Source: Candidatus Vagococcus giribetii
GTDB taxonomy: Bacteria > Bacillota > Bacilli > Lactobacillales > Vagococcaceae
Direction of reading: 5' to 3'
Length of the DNA stretch: 53,101 nt
Assembly: GCF_017316185.1 (NCBI RefSeq)
Contig: NZ_JAFLVX010000022.1
Span: forward strand, 1-53,101
This document shows positions 25,870 to 35,625 of the stretch, in pieces. The number at the start of each line of letters is the position of its first letter. Position 1 is the stretch's first letter. The notes beneath the pieces are model-generated. The model did no database searches. It had not been told where the DNA came from and saw only the letters and a program-made list of their open reading frames with translations. Position numbers and translations under genes: made by a program.

Positions 25870-27663
25870 TTATTTGTGAATTTGTATTTGATATTTATCA
25901 ATTTTTCTGTAAAGCGTGCTTCGCGCCATATTTAATTTATCTGCTGTTTGAGTCAGATGATAGTTGGTTTCTTTTAATACATTCATAATTTGCAATCTTT
26001 CATCTAGTGACGTGTCTACTTGATGAGTCATTTTTACAGAGCCAATCGAGATTAGCTCTATCACTTCCGTTTTACTTGGTTCAGTAGTTGGAAAATATAA
26101 GTGCAAACGCTCAAGAAAATTTTGAAACTCTCTAATATTACCTTGCCATTCAAACTCTTTAGCAATTTCACTAATTTTCACTTTCCAACCTGGTTGCCAG
26201 TTTTTTCTTTTACAAAAATCTTCCACTAAAGTATCGAAGTCTTCTTGTCTTTCTCGAAGAGAAGGTAATATCAACGGAATAACATACAAACGATAAAACA
26301 AATCTTCCCTAAACTCTCCCGATTTCACTAACTTTTTTAAATCTTTATTACTTGCTGTTACTAATCTAAAATCAACTTCAATTTCTTTATCACTTCCTAT
26401 TGGAGTAATTTTCTTTTCCTCCAAAGCTCTAAGAAGTGCCACTTGCATCCTTTTCGACATGCTGTCAATTTCATCTAAAAATAAGGTTCCGTGATTAGCC
26501 TGTTGAATTTTTCCTTGATACCCAGTTTGACTTGCACCTGTAAAAGCTCCAGAAACATAACCAAATAATTCGCTCTCAAGGAGAGATTCACTTAAAGCAC
26601 CACAGTTAACAGAAATAAGCTGAGCAAACTGTCGATTACTATTATAATGAATCGTTTTGGCGGAGAGTTCTTTTCCACTTCCGGTCTCCCCATAAATATG
26701 AATTGGCAATTCAGACTTAGCAGCTCGTGACAATTGATTTAAAAATTGTTGATAGTCTCTATTTTTTGACGTAATACCAAAACTAATAAAGGAAGGTTCT
26801 TTGACTTTCTGTTCTAACTGATAACAAAAACCAATCAATTGATTTTCTTGATACAATTTTTTCTTATGGAATGGTTCGAATTGCTTAGCAAGTGTGTCAT
26901 TGATAATCTTTCCTTCTATACTGCTATCTAATAAATGATAATCATCTGAAACAGATAGAATTTTTCCATCTAGACCAACCAACACTGATTGTTCGAAAGG
27001 TTGATTTAATGCTTCTAAGAACTGTTCTTTCCTTTCAATTAATTGTTTTTCTGCAACTTTATATTGCACATTTTTGGCAATCATTTTTAAGGCGAAAAGA
27101 GTGTAATTCGTTTCGCTGAACGCTTCCATAGTAGAGACATTTAAACAAGCAATTACGTTATCATCTCCATCTAAAATAGGTGTTGACGTACATGTAAAGG
27201 GATGTGACGCTTCAGAAAAATGCTGAAACCTTTCAACTGTTACACTTTCTAAAGTTCGCAGAGCAATACCAATCGCATTTGTTCCAACTGCTTTTTCAGT
27301 CCAGACACTGCCTTCTGAAAAATGAATATTATTAGCTAGATGCCTTGTTTCTTGATGCCCTTCTCGCCATAAAACTACTCCCTCGTTGTTGGTTAAAATA
27401 AAAAGTGGTTTTTTAACGTAGAAAAATTCATTTAAACGGTTAATTTCATTCTTTACCGTATTTATCAAAAATGACAGTTCTTGTTTTTTTATTGATAAAT
27501 CATAGACTGAGATACGTTCTAAACCTTTTTTCGAGTAAGGGTTTACATTATTTTCCATGCAATATGTCCAAGATTCCGCAATATAATCTGGTAGCAGTTC
27601 TTCATTGAGTTCGTGTGATTGTACATAGGAATGCCATAAGTCTTTTGTTTTCAATAGCTTCAC
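25870..27663 (-). CDS. acoR: Sigma-54-dependent activator AcoR
   Basis: AAA+ enhancer-binding protein that activates the aco operon with RpoN. The N-terminal half is a GAF-like sensor (FILTNNEGVVLWREGHQE, and VGTNAIGIAL). The AAA+ domain has Walker A GETGSGKELSAK (about residue 325), the sigma-54 contact loop SGAFTGAS (intact GAFTGA) and Walker B GTLFLDEIDSM. The C-terminal Fis-type helix-turn-helix is TADKLNMARSTLYRKIDKY. Length 597 aa is typical. The start is GTG (27661-27663); AAGGG lies very close, so a start a few codons downstream is possible. A probable extended -10 (TG-A-TATACT) is at 27685-27690. Confidence 0.95.
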   Translation of the reverse strand: MKLLKTKDLWHSYVQSHELNEELLPDYIAESWTYCMENNVNPYSKKGLERISVYDLSIKKQELSFLINTVKNEINRLNEFFYVKKPLFILTNNEGVVLWREGHQETRHLANNIHFSEGSVWTEKAVGTNAIGIALRTLESVTVERFQHFSEASHPFTCTSTPILDGDDNVIACLNVSTMEAFSETNYTLFALKMIAKNVQYKVAEKQLIERKEQFLEALNQPFEQSVLVGLDGKILSVSDDYHLLDSSIEGKIINDTLAKQFEPFHKKKLYQENQLIGFCYQLEQKVKEPSFISFGITSKNRDYQQFLNQLSRAAKSELPIHIYGETGSGKELSAKTIHYNSNRQFAQLISVNCGALSESLLESELFGYVSGAFTGASQTGYQGKIQQANHGTLFLDEIDSMSKRMQVALLRALEEKKITPIGSDKEIEVDFRLVTASNKDLKKLVKSGEFREDLFYRLYVIPLILPSLRERQEDFDTLVEDFCKRKNWQPGWKVKISEIAKEFEWQGNIREFQNFLERLHLYFPTTEPSKTEVIELISIGSVKMTHQVDTSLDERLQIMNVLKETNYHLTQTADKLNMARSTLYRKIDKYQIQIHK

Positions 27664-27737
27664 TCACCCTTCTTATTCACTGTAAGTATATCACCTTTTC
27701 ACAATCTTTTTTCGTTTTCTATTGCTGATAAAAATAA

Positions 27738-27768
27738 AAAAACTAGAAAAATAAATTTTCTAGTTTTT
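27738..27768. terminator. Terminator after whiA, symmetric
   Basis: AAAAACTAGAAAA (27738-27750) pairs perfectly with TTTTCTAGTTTTT (27756-27768) around ATAAA. The structure is A/T-rich on both flanks. It ends rapZ-yvcK-whiA transcription. Confidence 0.85.
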
Positions 27769-27784
27769 CTCTTATAGTCTTTAT

Positions 27785-28711
27785 CTATTCAACGAGCTTT
27801 TCAGCGTATTCATTAATCTTTCGAATACGGTGATTAATACCTGATTTTGTGATAGGACCACTTGGTAACATTTCACCCAACTCTTTCAAACTAATTTCTG
27901 GGTTTTCTAGTCTCACTTCAGCTACTTCTCTTAGCTTTTCAGGTAGTGAATCAAGTCCGACTTTTTCATCAATTAATTGAATATTTTCAATTTGTTTTTT
28001 TGCCGCATCTGCTGTTTTATTCATATTGGCATTTTCACAATTCATTAGTCGATTAACTGAGTTTCTTAAGTCTCTAACAATTCGCACATCTTCAAATTTT
28101 AGCATGGCATTAGTCGCACCAACTAGCACTAAAAAGTCCGCAATTTCTTCGGCTCCCTTGAGATAAGTAATGAAACCATTTCGTCTTTCAGCCACACGTC
28201 CATTCAACCCATAAAACTGTAACATGTCACATAAATCTTGGCATTGCTCCTCGTACATCGAGTAGATTTCCAAATGATAACGACTTGTTTCAGGATTATT
28301 GACAGAGCCTCCTGCTAAAAAGGCACCTCGTAGATAAGATCGCATTTTTTGTTCATTTCCCATAATAGAAGACGAGACACGTGTGTTAAACATGTAACCA
28401 TCCATGATTTCTAAATCTTCTAATACGCGTTGTGTTTCTTGTTTAAGTCGAACAATGTACACATTATTCTTCTTTAATTTCATTTTTCTTCTGACTAAAA
28501 GTTCACTGTTAACACCGTAGTGATCTTTTAATAAAGTAAATAGTCGCCTAGCAATTGCTGCATTTTCCGTTTGAACATTCAAAACAAATTGGCGATTAAC
28601 TAAGGTTACTGCACCATTCATTCTAATAAGAGCTGCTAATTCTGCTTTAGCATGTTCCTTATGAACTTCTAAGGTGGTCAGTTCTTTTTTCACATCAGAT
28701 GCAAAAGACAT
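27785..28711 (-). CDS. whiA: WhiA, DNA-binding protein linked to cell division
   Basis: WhiA combines an N-terminal degenerate LAGLIDADG homing-endonuclease fold ([15 protein letters not shown]...[12 protein letters not shown], and [17 protein letters not shown]) with a C-terminal helix-turn-helix ([26 protein letters not shown]). It is 308 aa, full length. In Bacillus it affects division and chromosome segregation. It is the third gene of rapZ-yvcK-whiA, 17 bp after yvcK. Confidence 0.97.
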   Translation of the reverse strand: MSFASDVKKELTTLEVHKEHAKAELAALIRMNGAVTLVNRQFVLNVQTENAAIARRLFTLLKDHYGVNSELLVRRKMKLKKNNVYIVRLKQETQRVLEDLEIMDGYMFNTRVSSSIMGNEQKMRSYLRGAFLAGGSVNNPETSRYHLEIYSMYEEQCQDLCDMLQFYGLNGRVAERRNGFITYLKGAEEIADFLVLVGATNAMLKFEDVRIVRDLRNSVNRLMNCENANMNKTADAAKKQIENIQLIDEKVGLDSLPEKLREVAEVRLENPEISLKELGEMLPSGPITKSGINHRIRKINEYAEKLVE

Positions 28712-28728
28712 CCTGACTCACTCCTTCT

Positions 28729-29721
28729 TTAATATTTGGTTCCAAACACTAAACGGAACAACTCTTCCACTACTTTATTGCCATCGTGGAACACACCACC
28801 ATCTCTAAGCTCTAAAAAGTCAGCTGAAATAACTCGACACTCTTCATCTCTTAAAGATTGGAAATCATGTTTCACTTGTACTAGATATTCATCATAGACT
28901 TCAAAATCCATGTAGTCATCTGGTATTGGCTCTGTATTAACTAAAACAGTGTCTACAAACTTCGCATTTAAGTGTTTGTGGAGAACTTTGACATGTTCAG
29001 CATCTGAAAAATGTTCTGTTTCCCCTTTTTGGGTCATAATATTACAAATATAGACAACCTCAGCCTCTGATTCTACAATCGCTTGACCTAAATCTTCAAT
29101 CATTAAATTAGGCAAGATGCTCGTGTATAAACTACCAGGTCCAAGAACAATCATGTCAGCTTCTTTAATCGCTGTCACAACTTTTCTAGCAGCTTTTGGC
29201 TTTTCGTCATCATGTGTATTAGTAACATAAACGTAATCGATTTTTTTTCGGTCATCCGCAATTTTAGATTCGCCTTCCACTTCTGAGCCGTCTAAAAATT
29301 TAGCATGTAAAGTCAATGATTTTTCTGAAGCAGGGTAAATATGACCATCCACGTGCATAAACTTCGTCAGCAACTGGATAGCATCATACGTGCTTTCTTT
29401 CATTTCAGAAAGAGCGGCAATAATTAAATTTCCTATAGTGTGATCTGCTAAAAAATCATCTTCTTTTTTAAAACGGTATTGAAAGATTTTTTCATACATT
29501 TGAGGCATGTCAGACAGAGCTACAAGCACATTACGCAAGTCTCCTGGGGGACTCATGTTAATGCTTTCTCGTAACTTACCACTACTGCCTCCATCATCGG
29601 CAACTGTTACAACAGCTGTAATATCTGCACTTTGATAGCGCAAGCCATTTAATATCACAGGTAAACCTGTACCACCACCGATGACCACTATCTTAGGTCT
29701 TCTTATTCGGTAGGTTTTCAT
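28729..29721 (-). CDS. yvcK: YvcK/GlmR-type gluconeogenesis factor
   Basis: This is a cytosolic protein that binds UDP-sugars and is needed for normal cell-wall synthesis on gluconeogenic carbon (GlmR in Bacillus). The 330-aa protein starts with the nucleotide-binding [17 protein letters not shown] and contains [27 protein letters not shown] and [14 protein letters not shown], all hallmarks of the CofD-like family. The start overlaps the rapZ stop by 4 bp. Confidence 0.96.
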   Translation of the reverse strand: MKTYRIRRPKIVVIGGGTGLPVILNGLRYQSADITAVVTVADDGGSSGKLRESINMSPPGDLRNVLVALSDMPQMYEKIFQYRFKKEDDFLADHTIGNLIIAALSEMKESTYDAIQLLTKFMHVDGHIYPASEKSLTLHAKFLDGSEVEGESKIADDRKKIDYVYVTNTHDDEKPKAARKVVTAIKEADMIVLGPGSLYTSILPNLMIEDLGQAIVESEAEVVYICNIMTQKGETEHFSDAEHVKVLHKHLNAKFVDTVLVNTEPIPDDYMDFEVYDEYLVQVKHDFQSLRDEECRVISADFLELRDGGVFHDGNKVVEELFRLVFGTKY

Positions 29722-30614
29722 GAGCGGTTCACAGTTTCCTTTCTTTTGGCGATATCCCGATGAGTGATATTTGTTTTGTAATCTTCAGCAATACGTTTAC
29801 CTAATCGTTCTGTTAAAGCAACTGAGCGGTGTTGCCCACCTGTACAACCAATAGCAATCGTTAAACTCATTTTTCCTTCTTTGATGTAACCAGGTAAAAT
29901 AGATAGCATTAGTTTTTCGTATTGTTGATAGAAATCTTCTGTCATGTCACTTGCCATTACGTAATCATAAACTGGTTTATCTTTTCCTGTCATAGGACGT
30001 AACTCTGCTACGTAATGAGGATTTGGTAAAAAACGAACATCCATAACTACGTCTGCGTCAATTGGCAAACCATATTTAAAACCAAATGAAACCATTTCAA
30101 CTCTAAAAGTAGAAGTATCATTTGATTTAAAGTTAGCCATAATTTTTTCTCTTAATTCTCTCGGCGCTAGATTGGTCGTATCAATGACCAATTGTGCTTC
30201 TGCTTTTAACTCACTTAAAAGCGCACGCTCTTTAATAATTCCTTCTGTTACCAAACCGTCCATAGCTAAGGGATGGGTTCTTCTTGTTTCTTTGTAACGA
30301 GAAACTAATTCTTTATCAGATGCTTCTAAGAACATCACTGTTGTATCAACTAATTGTGTGTTTTCAATTTCAACTAACATGCTTTGAATTTCTTCAAAGA
30401 AAGCACGTGATCTTAAATCAATAACTAAAGCAATTTTCGTAATTTTTCCTGATTCTTTAATTAATTCCCAGAATTTCGGGATTAATGATGGTGGTAAATT
30501 ATCAATACAGAAAAATCCCATGTCTTCAAAACTTTGAACAGCAACAGTTTTACCTGCCCCACTCATCCCTGTAATAACAACTAATTGAAGACTATCTATT
30601 TGTTTTTCCTTCAT
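29718..30614 (-). CDS. rapZ: RapZ/YvcJ family nucleotide-binding protein
   Basis: P-loop protein of the RapZ (YvcJ) family. Walker A is GMSGAGKT (residues 16-23). [14 protein letters not shown] and the C-terminal [16 protein letters not shown] are family signatures. In E. coli RapZ guides GlmZ decay; in Firmicutes YvcJ hydrolyses nucleotides and its role is less clear. It is 298 aa, the first gene of rapZ-yvcK-whiA. An extended -10 promoter (TG-C-TATAAT, 30644-30649) lies about 30 bp upstream. Confidence 0.96.
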   Translation of the reverse strand: MKEKQIDSLQLVVITGMSGAGKTVAVQSFEDMGFFCIDNLPPSLIPKFWELIKESGKITKIALVIDLRSRAFFEEIQSMLVEIENTQLVDTTVMFLEASDKELVSRYKETRRTHPLAMDGLVTEGIIKERALLSELKAEAQLVIDTTNLAPRELREKIMANFKSNDTSTFRVEMVSFGFKYGLPIDADVVMDVRFLPNPHYVAELRPMTGKDKPVYDYVMASDMTEDFYQQYEKLMLSILPGYIKEGKMSLTIAIGCTGGQHRSVALTERLGKRIAEDYKTNITHRDIAKRKETVNRS

Positions 30615-30643
30615 CTACTTCACTCCCTATTCTCAATTCATAT

Positions 30644-30652
30644 ATTATAGCA
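30644..30652 (-). promoter_or_regulatory. rapZ promoter (extended -10)
   Basis: On the minus strand TG-C-TATAAT gives a perfect -10 with the TG extension; the -35 is poor. It is divergent from the ytrA-like promoter. Confidence 0.6.
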
Positions 30653-30687
30653 TACCTGGTGTATCATAACATAGTTATTAAAAATGT

Positions 30688-30716
30688 TTGACAAATTGAC
30701 TCTCTGGATATATAGT
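30688..30716 (+). promoter_or_regulatory. Promoter of the GntR/ABC operon
   Basis: TTGACA (30688-30693), 17 nt and TATAGT (30711-30716) form a near-consensus sigma-A promoter. Its -10 touches the operator at 30715. Confidence 0.85.
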
Positions 30717-30736
30717 TAATTACACAAGTAACTAAC
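30715..30736 (+). promoter_or_regulatory. YtrA-type GntR operator
   Basis: GTTAATTAC-ACAA-GTAACTAAC is an inverted repeat with 9-bp arms and one mismatch. It starts at the end of the -10 box. Binding by the adjacent GntR protein would block transcription, so autoregulation is likely. Confidence 0.8.
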
Positions 30737-30759
30737 CAACTATGTAACGAGGTGATTCT

Positions 30760-31128
30760 ATGGAATTTAATTATACAAGCGACAAACCTTTGTTCCAACA
30801 AGTCGCTGATCAAATCTCTTTAGGTATTTTAAATGGTGCCTTCCAAGAAGGGAGGCAAATTCCTTCAACGACAGAGATTTCAAAAAGCTATCAGATTAAT
30901 CCCGCAACAGTCTTAAAGGGTATGAATCTGTTGGTGGACGACGGTTTAATCGAAAAAAAGCGCGGTATTGGTATGTTTGTTTTAGAAGGCGCACAGGAGA
31001 AAGTTAGAATGATTAGAAAAGAAGAATTTTTAAAAAATGATGTCTCGCATTTGATAGAAGAAGCTAAAAAGTTAAATATCAACCTTGAAGAATTAATAAT
31101 CATATTAGAAAGAGGGTATCAATCATGA
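30760..31128 (+). CDS. GntR-family regulator, YtrA subfamily
   Basis: This is a 122-aa repressor with an N-terminal winged helix (PLFQQVADQISLGILNGAFQEGRQIPSTTEISKSY) and a wing IEKKRGIGMFVLEGA. It has only a short C-terminal dimerisation helix. That size defines the YtrA subgroup, which usually controls an adjacent ABC transporter and responds to cell-wall antibiotics or stress. The stop overlaps the start of the ATPase gene by 4 bp (ATGA). Confidence 0.93.
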   Translation: MEFNYTSDKPLFQQVADQISLGILNGAFQEGRQIPSTTEISKSYQINPATVLKGMNLLVDDGLIEKKRGIGMFVLEGAQEKVRMIRKEEFLKNDVSHLIEEAKKLNINLEELIIILERGYQS

Positions 31129-31973
31129 GTTTAGAGGTGATGAATGTTTCAAAATACTATAAAGATAAAACTGCTTTGAATCAAGCGACCGTTACGTTTA
31201 AGCCAAATACAATTTACGGCTTATTAGGTCGTAATGGTGCCGGTAAAAGTACCTTACTTAATATCATTGCTAATCGTAGCATTCCTTCAGAAGGCTCTGT
31301 TGATTTAAATAGTACAAGTGTTTTAAACAATGAAGTATTGCTCAATCAAATCTACTTAATGAGTGAAGATAATTTATTCCCGTCTAGTATGAAGATTAAA
31401 GACATGTTTCGTATTTCAGAAGGTTTTTATGGCTCCTTTGATTGGGACTTCGCTAAAAAAATGGCAGACTCATTTGAGCTGAACACGAAACAAACCTTCA
31501 AAAAGCTTTCTACTGGCTACCGTAGTATTGCTAAACTTATTACTGCACTTTGTGTACCTTGTGATTACATTTTTCTTGATGAGCCTGTCCTAGGCTTAGA
31601 TGCTACCCACCGTGAACTTTTCTATACCTTCTTAATTGAAACATATGAGGAAAGAAATCGAACTTTCGTTATTTCAACACATTTGATTGAAGAAATCGCG
31701 ACACTCCTTGAGCATGTCGTTATTATTGAGCAAGGGGAAGTAAAAGTGGATCAAGAGACAGAATCACTCCTTAGACAACACTTTGCTTTATCTGGTCCTA
31801 AAAATGAAGTTCTTGACTTTGCAAGTCAGTATACTGTGATTGGAAGTGAGTCACTTGGTGATTATTGCACTGCTTATCTCTCTGGTGATATGCCTAATTC
31901 TGTACCAAACAGCTTAAGTATCCAACCAATCAATCTTCAACAATACTTTGTTCAATTAACAAAAAGAAAGTAG
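31125..31973 (+). CDS. ABC transporter ATP-binding protein
   Basis: This is a 282-aa ATPase subunit: Walker A LLGRNGAGKSTLLN (about 34-47), Q-loop region NQIYLMSEDNLF, a degenerate signature LSTGYRSIAKLI in place of LSGGQ, Walker B YIFLDEPVLGLD and H-loop STHLIEE. The C-terminal 80 residues are an extra domain typical of the YtrB/BcrA-like drug-export group. It is coupled to the GntR gene and followed after 9 bp by its permease. The substrate is unknown; peptide or cell-wall antibiotic export is the usual guess for this architecture. Confidence 0.93.
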   Translation: MSLEVMNVSKYYKDKTALNQATVTFKPNTIYGLLGRNGAGKSTLLNIIANRSIPSEGSVDLNSTSVLNNEVLLNQIYLMSEDNLFPSSMKIKDMFRISEGFYGSFDWDFAKKMADSFELNTKQTFKKLSTGYRSIAKLITALCVPCDYIFLDEPVLGLDATHRELFYTFLIETYEERNRTFVISTHLIEEIATLLEHVVIIEQGEVKVDQETESLLRQHFALSGPKNEVLDFASQYTVIGSESLGDYCTAYLSGDMPNSVPNSLSIQPINLQQYFVQLTKRK

Positions 31974-31982
31974 GTTTTATCT

Positions 31983-32714
31983 ATGAAACTCTCGACAGCA
32001 TTTACTTATCGAATGAAATATCAAATGAAATCCTTAGCTTTTTTCTTTAGCTACTTCACTTTCTTTGCTATTTTATTCCCTATAATTGGTATTTTATTTG
32101 CAGGAACTGACACGACTGTTAATTCAGACGCCATGTTTGCCTCTTCGATTTTTATCTTTATCATTGCCTATATCGGCGTTAGCTCTGATTTTAAATTGTT
32201 CATTCAAAATGGCATGTCCAGAAGCAACATCTTTTTAAGTTACTTGATTTCCAATGTAACGATTTCTGCTTTTCTTGCCAGTGTATTAATCGTGTTTAAA
32301 CTAATTGCTAACGATTTTTTTACTCAAAAATTAAACATTACTTTGTTTTTTGCTGATGCTTATGCTCAAGACAATCATTGGAAAAGTCTTCTGTTTTTAT
32401 TTCTCTTTTTCTTATTTAGTGCTTCTCTAGCTTCAGTTGTTGGCACATTTATTGACAGAGTTACTGGATTTAAAAGATTAGTTGTGATTGCAACTGTTGT
32501 AATTGTTCCCTTTGTGATTGGGTTGCTTTTACAAATGGGTGGACCGAATTTTCGTTCAAGTGTTTTTAGTTTTCTTAAAAAAATATTAGGTATCTCTACA
32601 ACTGGTTTAGATATCCTACCTCTTGCTATTACCCTACTTGTTTTAATCACGTTGTTTTCAATCATAACTTATTTATTAAACTATAACCGAGAAATCAGAA
32701 GAATTAATGATTAA
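31983..32714 (+). CDS. ABC transporter permease
   Basis: This is a 243-aa integral membrane protein with about six hydrophobic segments, for example FFFSYFTFFAILFPIIGILF, SSIFIFIIAYIGVSSDF, LLFLFLFFLFSASLASVVG and LVVIATVVIVPFVIGLLL. It has no binding or catalytic motif. It is the third gene of the ytrA-like operon and pairs with the preceding ATPase. The operon ends at the terminator at 32721. Confidence 0.88.
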   Translation: MKLSTAFTYRMKYQMKSLAFFFSYFTFFAILFPIIGILFAGTDTTVNSDAMFASSIFIFIIAYIGVSSDFKLFIQNGMSRSNIFLSYLISNVTISAFLASVLIVFKLIANDFFTQKLNITLFFADAYAQDNHWKSLLFLFLFFLFSASLASVVGTFIDRVTGFKRLVVIATVVIVPFVIGLLLQMGGPNFRSSVFSFLKKILGISTTGLDILPLAITLLVLITLFSIITYLLNYNREIRRIND

Positions 32715-32715
32715 C

Positions 32716-32768
32716 AAAAAGCGCCTGACTCATAAGTCTTTTCACTTATGGGCAGGCGCTTTTTTTTT
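32716..32768. terminator. Bidirectional terminator between permease and uvrA
   Basis: GCGCCTG and CATAAG pair with CTTATG and CAGGCGC (32721-32759), flanked by five A on the left and nine T on the right. It serves both converging units. Confidence 0.93.
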
Positions 32769-32783
32769 CATAATATGTTTACT

Positions 32784-35612
32784 TTATTCAAAACGTTCCA
32801 TCACTTCACGTAGGTAGTAACCAGTATAGCTTTCCTCTACTTTTATCACTTCTTCAGGCGTTCCTGTCGTGACAATGGTTCCACCACCATCGCCACCTTC
32901 TGGACCTAAATCAATAATATAGTCAGCTGTTTTAATAACATCTAAGTTATGCTCAATCACTAAAACCGTATTGCCTGTATCCACTAATCGAGTTAACACT
33001 TCAATCAAACGACTAATATCATCTGCATGCAGACCTGTTGTCGGTTCATCTAAGATATAAAAGTTTTTACCTGATGAACGCTTATGTAATTCACTGGCAA
33101 GCTTCATTCGTTGTGCTTCTCCACCAGATAATGTCGTTGCTGATTGACCTAACTTCACATAGCCTAATCCCACATCAACAATAGTCTGCATTTTGCGATG
33201 GATTTTAGGAATCGCTTTGAAGAACTCAACAGCTTCTTCTACTGTCATCTCTAAAATTTCTGCAATATTTTTTCCTTTGTATTTCACTTCTAAGGTTTCC
33301 GAGTTGTAACGATGTCCATGACAAACTTCACATGGGACGTACACATCTGGTAAAAAGTGCATCTCAATCTTAATAATACCGTCACCACGACAAGACTCAC
33401 AACGACCGCCTTTAACATTAAAACTAAAGCGTCCTTTTTTGTAACCACGAATTTTGGCTTCATTGGTTTTAGCAAACAAATCTCTAATGTCATCAAAAAC
33501 ACTTGTATAGGTTGCCGGATTACTTCTTGGTGTTCTACCGATTGGACTTTGATCGATATCAATGATTTTTTCGATATCTTCATATCCTGTAATTGATTCA
33601 TATTTCCCAGGTTTCTCTGAGTTACGATTAATCTTTTGAGCCAGGGCTTTCTTCAAAATCTCATTTACTAAGGTACTCTTACCAGAACCAGAAACACCTG
33701 TTACAGCCACAAATTTGCCTAATGGAAAAGCCACATCTAAGTTTTTTAAGTTATTTTCTTTAGCACCTTTGACCACAATTTCTTTTCCGTTACCTTTACG
33801 GCGTTTAGTCGGTACAGGAATTTGTTTTTGACCTGATAGGTATTGTCCTGTTAATGAGTTTTTATTTTTTTCCACTTCTTCTGGTGTTCCAGCAGCAATG
33901 ATTTGACCACCTAATTCCCCTGCTCCTGGACCAATATCAATCAAATAATCAGCAGCTCGCATGGTATCTTCATCATGTTCCACGACAATAAGAGTGTTTC
34001 CTAAATCACGCATTTTTTTCAAAGATTCAATCAATCGATTGTTATCTCGCTGATGTAACCCAATAGAAGGCTCATCTAATATGTAAAGGACACCAGATAA
34101 GTTAGAACCGATTTGAGTAGCTAAACGGATACGTTGAGCTTCTCCCCCAGAAAGTGTTCCAGCTGAACGACTTAGAGTTAAGTAATTCAGCCCAACGTTT
34201 TGTAAGAAACTCAATCGGTCAGTGATTTCCTTTAAAATAGGTTGAGCAATCATTTGCTCTTGCTCACCAAAGGCTAACTCGCCAAAGTAACTAAGAGAAT
34301 CATTGACAGATAGATTACTAATCTCACCAATATGTTTACCTGATACTTTAACGGACAAAGCTTCCTCATTTAAGCGATACCCATGACATGATGCACAGGT
34401 CAACTCTGTCATATAAAGTTTCATTTGTTCTCTAGTGTAATCACTATTTGTTTCATGGTAACGACGTTTAATATTTTTAAGAATCCCTTCAAAAGGAATA
34501 TCCACGTCTCGAACGCCACCAAATTCATTTTCGTAGTGGAAATGGAACTCATCTCCATTAGAACCTGTCATTAAAATAGCTCGTTGTTCTTCTTCAAACA
34601 ACTCATAAGGTGTATCAAAATCAATCCCAAATTGTTCACAGGCTTGTTCAAGCATTTGTGGGTAATAATTAGAACTAATCGGATTCCAAGGTGCAATGGC
34701 TCCTTCTCGCAAGGTTTTCGTTTTATCTGGAACAACTAAATCCTCATCTACCTCTAGTTTAATACTTAATCCATCACAATCAGGACAAGCACCAAATGGT
34801 GTGTTAAAAGAGAATAAACGTGGTTCAATTTCACCTACAGTAAACCCACAATAAGGACAAGCGTAATGCTCACTAAAGAGAATCTCTTCTTGCCCAGACA
34901 CATCAACTACAGCATAACCTTCAGATAATCTCAGTGCCATTTCAAAAGAGTCAAATAAACGAGAACGTACGCCTTCTTTAATGACAATCCGGTCCACAAC
35001 AATCTCAATGGAATGTTTTTTATTTTTTTCTAATTCAGGTGTTTCTTCGATGTCATAGATGTCACCATCTACTCTGACACGAACAAACCCCTCTTTTTTA
35101 ATTTTTTCAAAGACTTTTTTATGTTGGCCTTTTTTCTCTCTTACAACTGGAGCTAAAATCTGAACTTTCGTACGTTCTTCAAATTCTAAGATACGATCCG
35201 TCATTTGTTCTGGTGATTGGCTACTAATCTCAGTACCATCATTAGGACAAATCGGATGACCTACTCGCGCATAGAGTAATCGCAAATAATCATTGATTTC
35301 AGTGACTGTCCCTACTGTTGAACGTGGGTTTTTACTTGTTGTTTTTTGATCAATGGAGATAGCTGGACTAAGCCCATCGATGCTATCTACATCTGGTTTG
35401 TCCATTTGACCTAAAAATTGTCTCGCATAAGCTGACAAACTTTCTACATATCGACGTTGTCCCTCAGCATATAAGGTATCAAATGCAAGGGAGCTTTTCC
35501 CTGAGCCTGATAGTCCCGTAATGACAACTAATTTATCTCTTGGAATAGTAACATCTATATTTTTTAAATTATGAGCACGGGCGCCACGAATGACGATTTT
35601 ATCATTTGCCAT
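32784..35612 (-). CDS. uvrA: Excinuclease ABC subunit A
   Basis: UvrA is the damage-recognition ATPase of nucleotide excision repair. The 942-aa protein has two ABC modules: first Walker [15 protein letters not shown] with signature [12 protein letters not shown], second Walker [15 protein letters not shown] with signature [12 protein letters not shown]. Zinc-finger cysteines are seen in CPYCGFTV...CPDCDG and in CESCRGDG...CEVCHGH. It lies 13 bp after uvrB in an SOS-controlled operon. Confidence 0.99.
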   Translation of the reverse strand: MANDKIVIRGARAHNLKNIDVTIPRDKLVVITGLSGSGKSSLAFDTLYAEGQRRYVESLSAYARQFLGQMDKPDVDSIDGLSPAISIDQKTTSKNPRSTVGTVTEINDYLRLLYARVGHPICPNDGTEISSQSPEQMTDRILEFEERTKVQILAPVVREKKGQHKKVFEKIKKEGFVRVRVDGDIYDIEETPELEKNKKHSIEIVVDRIVIKEGVRSRLFDSFEMALRLSEGYAVVDVSGQEEILFSEHYACPYCGFTVGEIEPRLFSFNTPFGACPDCDGLSIKLEVDEDLVVPDKTKTLREGAIAPWNPISSNYYPQMLEQACEQFGIDFDTPYELFEEEQRAILMTGSNGDEFHFHYENEFGGVRDVDIPFEGILKNIKRRYHETNSDYTREQMKLYMTELTCASCHGYRLNEEALSVKVSGKHIGEISNLSVNDSLSYFGELAFGEQEQMIAQPILKEITDRLSFLQNVGLNYLTLSRSAGTLSGGEAQRIRLATQIGSNLSGVLYILDEPSIGLHQRDNNRLIESLKKMRDLGNTLIVVEHDEDTMRAADYLIDIGPGAGELGGQIIAAGTPEEVEKNKNSLTGQYLSGQKQIPVPTKRRKGNGKEIVVKGAKENNLKNLDVAFPLGKFVAVTGVSGSGKSTLVNEILKKALAQKINRNSEKPGKYESITGYEDIEKIIDIDQSPIGRTPRSNPATYTSVFDDIRDLFAKTNEAKIRGYKKGRFSFNVKGGRCESCRGDGIIKIEMHFLPDVYVPCEVCHGHRYNSETLEVKYKGKNIAEILEMTVEEAVEFFKAIPKIHRKMQTIVDVGLGYVKLGQSATTLSGGEAQRMKLASELHKRSSGKNFYILDEPTTGLHADDISRLIEVLTRLVDTGNTVLVIEHNLDVIKTADYIIDLGPEGGDGGGTIVTTGTPEEVIKVEESYTGYYLREVMERFE

Positions 35613-35625
35613 AGTATTCCTCCTC

